A stretch of DNA of 64,000 bases from Archangium violaceum. GTDB lineage: Bacteria; Myxococcota; Myxococcia; Myxococcales; Myxococcaceae. The notes under the pieces were generated by a model. It was not told where the DNA came from, did not search any database, and worked only from the letters and a program-made list of their open reading frames with translations. The stretch spans positions 6,573,501 to 6,637,500 of the forward strand of contig NZ_CP069338.1 of assembly GCF_016859125.1 (NCBI RefSeq). Reading direction: 5' to 3'. The translations under genes and the position numbers were made by a program. The first letter of the stretch is position 1. The number at the start of each line of letters is the position of its first letter. Below are positions 60,140-64,000 of the stretch, in pieces.

Positions 60140-62404
60140 TCAGTTCTCGGAGATCTTCGAGCCCTTGATGACGACGTCGCCGCTGGCGGTGACCTCGATC
60201 TTCGCGCCCTTGATGACCACGTCGCCGTTCTTCTTCACCTGCAACGTCGCCGAGCCCACCTTCAGGGTGAACTGATCCTGGGCCACCAGGGAGATCTCCT
60301 TGGCGGAGAGCGTGTAGCTGTCCTTGACGGCGTGGTTGTGCTTGCCGCCCACGCTCACCAGCAGATCCTTCTCCACCTTCAGGGTGCGGTTCTTGTCGAC
60401 CTGCTCGGACAGGTCTCCACCGACTTGCAGCGTGCGCGAGCCCTTGACCGTCTCGGACTTCTTCGCGCCCACCACCTCCACCTTGGCGCCGCCCACCTGC
60501 TCGGACTTGAGGCCACCCACCAGTTGGTTGAGTGCCCCGCCCACCGTGACGGCGTAGCCGCCGCCGACGTTCAGCATCTTCCCCAGGCCCACCGTCTCCG
60601 AGGAGGCCAGCGCCACCGTCACGCTCTGGTTGCCGCTCACGGAGATGGACTGGTCTCCCACCACGGACTCGGTGTGGTTGCCCATCACCGTCGTCGAGCG
60701 ATCCTTGACGACCTCCAGGCTCTGGTTGCCGCCGATGACGGTGTCGTCGTTCTTCTTCACCTCGAGCGACTGGTTGCCCTCGATGGTGCGGCTGCGGTCC
60801 TTCTTGACGAGCAGCGTCTCGTTGCCGCCCACCATCTGCGTCTTGTCGTTCTCGACGACGATGTTGAAGTCCTTCTGGGCGTGAAGGTAGATCTCCTCCT
60901 CGCCCGCCGAGTCCTCGATGCGCAGCTCGTTGAAGCCGTTGCCGCCGGGGCTGGAGCTGGAGCGCAGGGTGCTCTGCGTCTTGTTGTCGGGCAGCGAGAT
61001 GGGCGCCGGGTTCTGCCCGTTGTAGACGCTGCCGGTGACGATGGGCCGGTCCGGGTCGCCCTCGAGGAACTCCACCACCACTTCATGGCCGATGCGGGGC
61101 AGGTACAGCGCGCCCCAGCCCGGTCCCGCCCAGGCCTGGCTCACGCGGATCCAGCACGAGCTCTTGTCGTTGTTCTGGCCCTCGCGGTCCCAGTGGAACT
61201 GGACCTTGATGCGGCCGTGCTCGTCGGTGTGGATCTCCTCGCCCGAGGGACCCACGACGATGGCCGTCTGGGCGCCCGCGATGGTCGGGCGGGGCGTGGC
61301 TCGCGGCGGGCGGTAGGGCACCGACGCGGGGATGCACACGAACTCGTTGCGGTAGCCCTCCTGCTTGTCATACGCCGTCTGCCCGTGGGTGAGCACCTCC
61401 GGCTGGCTGCCCGAGTGCCTCACGGAGATGAGCAGGTAGCCGCTGTTGAGCGCGGGCACCGGGTGGTCGCCCATCTCGAACGTGTGGCCCGCGAGCAGGC
61501 GCCGGCAGTTGCTGGCTCCCGTCACCATCTCCGAGCGCGCGCGCAGCTCCTCCATGCGCACCTTGGCGAGCCCCTTGCCCACGCCCGCATCCTCGTAGCG
61601 CGCCGGGTAGTCGTAGATCTCGAGCGCGGCCTCGCCCCCGTCGGCCGCGGTGTCGGTGGTGAGATCCAACGCGGGCCGGGTGAAGTCGAAGTCGCGCAGG
61701 GTGACGGCACCGGGCTGGATCTCCAGCCGCGCGGCGAACTCGTGAATGGACTCCTGCTCCGCCACCATCTTGCTGCGCTCGCGGAAGACGAGCGTCGCCT
61801 CACCGGCCATGGCCGAGCACGTGAGCGAGGCGTCGTTGAGCACCATCTTGTGCCCGCCCTCGGTGTGCTCGAAGTAATAGAAGATGCCCTCCTCCTCGAG
61901 CAGCCGGGACACGAAGTCGAGGTCGGACTCTCGGTACTGCACGCAGTAGTCGCGTTTGGCGTAGGAGCCATTGAGCGACAGCTTGTGCTCCACCATGCCC
62001 TCGTTGAGGACCTTGTGGACGATGTCCGGGACGGTCATCTCCTGGAAGATGCGGCTCTTGCGGGTGTGCCGGAGCGTCCACAGGCGGGGCACCACCGTGA
62101 CGCGGTAGCGCTGGCGCTCCGGTCCCCGGTTGGCGTCCCAGCGCACCACGCGCGACGCGATGCCATGGAAGAAGCGCGCCGTCCCGTCACCGAGCTGCAC
62201 CTGCAGCAGCGCGTTCTGGCCCAGCAGTGCCTTCTCGTCCACGTCCACGTCCGGAGGCGCCGCCAGGGTGACCTCGACGGAGTAGGGCTGGGAGACCGTC
62301 TCGTCGGCCTCGAATCCCACGACGGCCAGCTCGCCCATGGCGTGGGGACCGATCTGGAATTCGAACTCGGGCTGATTGGCCTGGAGTGCAGCGGTCGCGA
62401 TCAC
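60140..62404 (-). CDS. vgrG: T6SS spike protein VgrG (TssI)
   Basis: The 754-residue product has the gp27-like part ([40 protein letters not shown]-type region), the gp5-like OB fold ([40 protein letters not shown]) and a long C-terminal beta-helix of VxGNQSLEVxK-like repeats ending [11 protein letters not shown]. It has no additional effector domain. The trimeric spike should carry the DUF4150 tip. The GTG start at 62404 follows GGGGGGAA. It lies opposite the effector operon, and its DUF6484-like end is similar to the DUF6484 protein. Confidence 0.95.
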   Translation of the reverse strand: MIATAALQANQPEFEFQIGPHAMGELAVVGFEADETVSQPYSVEVTLAAPPDVDVDEKALLGQNALLQVQLGDGTARFFHGIASRVVRWDANRGPERQRYRVTVVPRLWTLRHTRKSRIFQEMTVPDIVHKVLNEGMVEHKLSLNGSYAKRDYCVQYRESDLDFVSRLLEEEGIFYYFEHTEGGHKMVLNDASLTCSAMAGEATLVFRERSKMVAEQESIHEFAARLEIQPGAVTLRDFDFTRPALDLTTDTAADGGEAALEIYDYPARYEDAGVGKGLAKVRMEELRARSEMVTGASNCRRLLAGHTFEMGDHPVPALNSGYLLISVRHSGSQPEVLTHGQTAYDKQEGYRNEFVCIPASVPYRPPRATPRPTIAGAQTAIVVGPSGEEIHTDEHGRIKVQFHWDREGQNNDKSSCWIRVSQAWAGPGWGALYLPRIGHEVVVEFLEGDPDRPIVTGSVYNGQNPAPISLPDNKTQSTLRSSSSPGGNGFNELRIEDSAGEEEIYLHAQKDFNIVVENDKTQMVGGNETLLVKKDRSRTIEGNQSLEVKKNDDTVIGGNQSLEVVKDRSTTVMGNHTESVVGDQSISVSGNQSVTVALASSETVGLGKMLNVGGGYAVTVGGALNQLVGGLKSEQVGGAKVEVVGAKKSETVKGSRTLQVGGDLSEQVDKNRTLKVEKDLLVSVGGKHNHAVKDSYTLSAKEISLVAQDQFTLKVGSATLQVKKNGDVVIKGAKIEVTASGDVVIKGSKISEN

Positions 62405-62625
62405 GAACTTCCCCCCTTTGGGTAACTCGACTCCTGCGAGTGTACCCTGTCTTCGGGTCCGTTCGCATCACCTCGGACCACGTCAGGAAAGACACGAGAG
62501 GCACGAAACTCCTCGGGGCCCAGCGAGCGAGCGCCCCACGGACTCGGAAACGCTCGGATGGGTAATGGTTCGCGTGGACGGTCGTGGCGGGTATGGCCGG
62601 GAGAATATAAATCCGGGACTCGCTC

Positions 62626-63432
62626 ATGACCTCCCTGGATAGGAAGACGCGAGGACGCACCTCCCACGGGCGCCTCCAGGCTCTCGACGTGTACCTGCTC
62701 CACCAGGAGCGCGAGCTGTTGACCCGGAGCGAGGGCGCGTGGGGGCGGGCCGCCTTCGTGGACCTGGGTTTCGGCGAGCATCCATGGACCACGCTCGAGA
62801 GTGCCCGGGCCTTCCGCGAGCTCAACCCGAGGCTTCCCGTGGTGGGCGTGGAATTGGAGCCCCAGCGCGTGGAGTCCGCCCGGGAGCATGCCGACGCGCT
62901 CACCGACTTCCGGCAGGGTGGCTTCGATCTGCCCCTGGGGCCCGGGGAGACCGTCCGCCTCATCCGCGCCATGAACCTGCTGCGCGGGTACCGCCCCGAG
63001 GAGGTGCCCGGCATCCACCAGAAGCTGGGCGGGGCGCTGCTCGAGGGCGGGCTGCTCGTCGAGGGCAGCACGGACACGTCCGGAGCCGTGCTGGTGGCGC
63101 ACCTGCTCCGGCGCGTTCCGGAGGGGCTCTCGCGCGAGGCCCTGCTGTTCCATACCGATTTCAGCCGCGGCTTCGCGCCCGTCCTCTTCCGCGACTGGTT
63201 ACCCCGGGACTTCCGTCGCCGGGTGAAGCCCGGGGAGCCCATCCACGCCTTCTTCGCCCAATGGATGGAGACCTGGCAGGAGGCACGCGAGGTGGGTCCC
63301 CTGGAGCCTCCCGAGGCCTTCCACCACTCCGTCCTCCGGCTGGCCACGCGCGTCGAGGGCCTTGTCACGGACGCGTGGCTGCTCGCTCGGGGCTACCTAC
63401 TCTGGAAGCCTCCCGGCGGTGTTTTCCGCTAG
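62626..63432 (+). CDS. Putative SAM-dependent methyltransferase
   Basis: The 268-residue product has a Rossmann-like SAM motif (AAFVDLGFGEHPWTTLESAR with VVGVELEPQRVESA) and a later LLEGGLLVEGSTDTSG strand. No target-recognition domain is seen. The conserved part begins near the start, so ATG 62626 is chosen; TATAAA (62606-62611) just upstream would give an almost leaderless transcript. It diverges from vgrG by 221 bp and is the last complete gene. Confidence 0.72.
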   Translation: MTSLDRKTRGRTSHGRLQALDVYLLHQERELLTRSEGAWGRAAFVDLGFGEHPWTTLESARAFRELNPRLPVVGVELEPQRVESAREHADALTDFRQGGFDLPLGPGETVRLIRAMNLLRGYRPEEVPGIHQKLGGALLEGGLLVEGSTDTSGAVLVAHLLRRVPEGLSREALLFHTDFSRGFAPVLFRDWLPRDFRRRVKPGEPIHAFFAQWMETWQEAREVGPLEPPEAFHHSVLRLATRVEGLVTDAWLLARGYLLWKPPGGVFR

Positions 63433-63446
63433 CATGCGCCCCCACC

Positions 63447-64000
63447 GTGGCCCCGATCCGTTCCGCCCTCTGGTTGCTCCTCGCAGTCCTCTCCCTTTCC
63501 TCCGTGCGGGCGTGGGCCCAGTCCTACGACGGCGCGCGCAGGGAAGAGGTGGATGCTGGCGTCCATACCCCGGTGCTGACGAAGGCACCCGAGCTCATCC
63601 ACTTCGTGGAAGCCGTCTACCCGCCCGAGGCCGCGGCGATCGGCAAGACGGCCTCGGTGGAGATGCTCGTCACCATCGATGAGAAGGGCGCGGTGTCCGA
63701 CGCGCAGGTGGTGTCGCCCGTCGGCGATGGCTTCGACGAGGCGGCGCTCGCGGCGGTGCGGCAGTTCCAGTTCTCCCCGGCCGAGGTCGACGGCGCGCCG
63801 GCCCCCATTCAAATCCAGTACGTCTACAACTTCGTCCTCCAGCCGCCGAAGCCGGAGGAGTCCGCTCCGCCGCCGCCCCCTCCGCAGGCGACCCTCACCG
63901 GGCAACTGCTGGAGCGGGGCAGCCGCTCGCGCGTGGGTGGAGCCACGGTGCGCTGCGGGGATGACCCGGAGGCCTCCGAGGCCCTCTCGGACGAGGAGGG
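63447..64000 (+). CDS. TonB-domain protein fused to a carboxypeptidase-like regulatory domain (start only)
   Basis: Reading from GTG 63447 gives a signal peptide (SALWLLLAVLSLSSVRAWAQ). A TonB C-terminal-type domain follows (VYPPEAAAIGKTASVEMLVT, FDEAALAAVRQFQFSPAEVD), then a Pro-rich link, then the start of what looks like a carboxypeptidase regulatory-like (CarboxypepD_reg) domain (ATLTGQLLERGSRSRVGGAT). The window ends in frame at residue 184, so the gene is partial. In myxobacteria this layout usually precedes a TonB-dependent receptor barrel. It starts 14 bases after the methyltransferase stop. Confidence 0.72.
   Translation, partial: MAPIRSALWLLLAVLSLSSVRAWAQSYDGARREEVDAGVHTPVLTKAPELIHFVEAVYPPEAAAIGKTASVEMLVTIDEKGAVSDAQVVSPVGDGFDEAALAAVRQFQFSPAEVDGAPAPIQIQYVYNFVLQPPKPEESAPPPPPPQATLTGQLLERGSRSRVGGATVRCGDDPEASEALSDEE

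Noticed and set aside
60332-62425. 697-codon plus-strand frame opposite vgrG
   Set aside because: Low-complexity shadow of VgrG; no motif and no ribosome site.

Overview
The window is GC-rich chromosomal DNA that looks like a myxobacterium (Myxococcota, probably the Archangium/Cystobacter side of the order). Three kinds of gene point there: families that occur mainly in myxobacteria (a SitA-type lipoprotein toxin, TIGR02265/DUF2378 and TIGR02270 proteins), many Ser/Thr kinase and FHA signalling proteins, and a type VI secretion (T6SS) effector cluster with DUF2169/DUF4150/DUF6484 proteins. Genus cannot be fixed from what is visible.

Region 1 (1-6.9 kb) is the distal half of a division and cell wall (dcw) operon: the end of an upstream gene, then murG-murC-murB-ddl-ftsQ-ftsA, tightly packed and closed by a strong rho-independent terminator. 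ftsZ, normally next to ftsA, lies 25.4 kb further on at 32.2 kb.

Region 2 (6.9-32 kb) fills that gap with accessory genes. First comes a SitA-like lipoprotein toxin with an AHH nuclease domain and its imm11 partner, then several lineage-specific small genes that may be orphan immunity genes. Next are a Uma2 nuclease, a membrane protein and a 1,322-residue kinase-cyclase-ATPase. An autoregulated ArsR/SRPBCC operon, hemerythrin, a DUF2378 protein, a catalytically dead beta-lactamase-fold protein, rarA, an alkaline ceramidase homologue and an outer membrane protein follow. The stretch ends with a response-regulator-KaiB fusion coupled to kaiC, an alcohol dehydrogenase, an amidohydrolase and a GH43-like protein.

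Region 3 (32-49.7 kb) is mostly housekeeping and signalling: ftsZ, a biotin carboxylase/BCCP/enoyl-CoA hydratase operon, a REC-XRE regulator next to a double-FHA protein, a GT39 glycosyltransferase with an ABC-2 exporter, an SPFH protein, a zinc metallopeptidase lipoprotein, epmA, ppa and a TonB-like protein.

Region 4 (49.7-53 kb) is a self-contained NAD salvage operon: nicotinate phosphoribosyltransferase, a nicotinamidase-like hydrolase and an NrtR-type regulator, with a perfect inverted repeat upstream as likely operator.

Region 5 (53-62.4 kb) is a T6SS effector operon. DUF2169 adaptor, PAAR-like DUF4150, DUF6484, TIGR02270 and a ketosynthase-fold pseudoenzyme lead to an AHH nuclease effector, two immunity genes (imm11, Imm49) and a convergent vgrG. 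No T6SS core genes are in the window. A methyltransferase-like gene and the start of a TonB-domain protein, cut by the window edge, close the sequence.

The most notable themes are AHH nuclease plus imm11 pairs in two different delivery contexts, a clock-like Rec-KaiB/KaiC module without KaiA, and two fold-conserved proteins that have lost catalytic residues.
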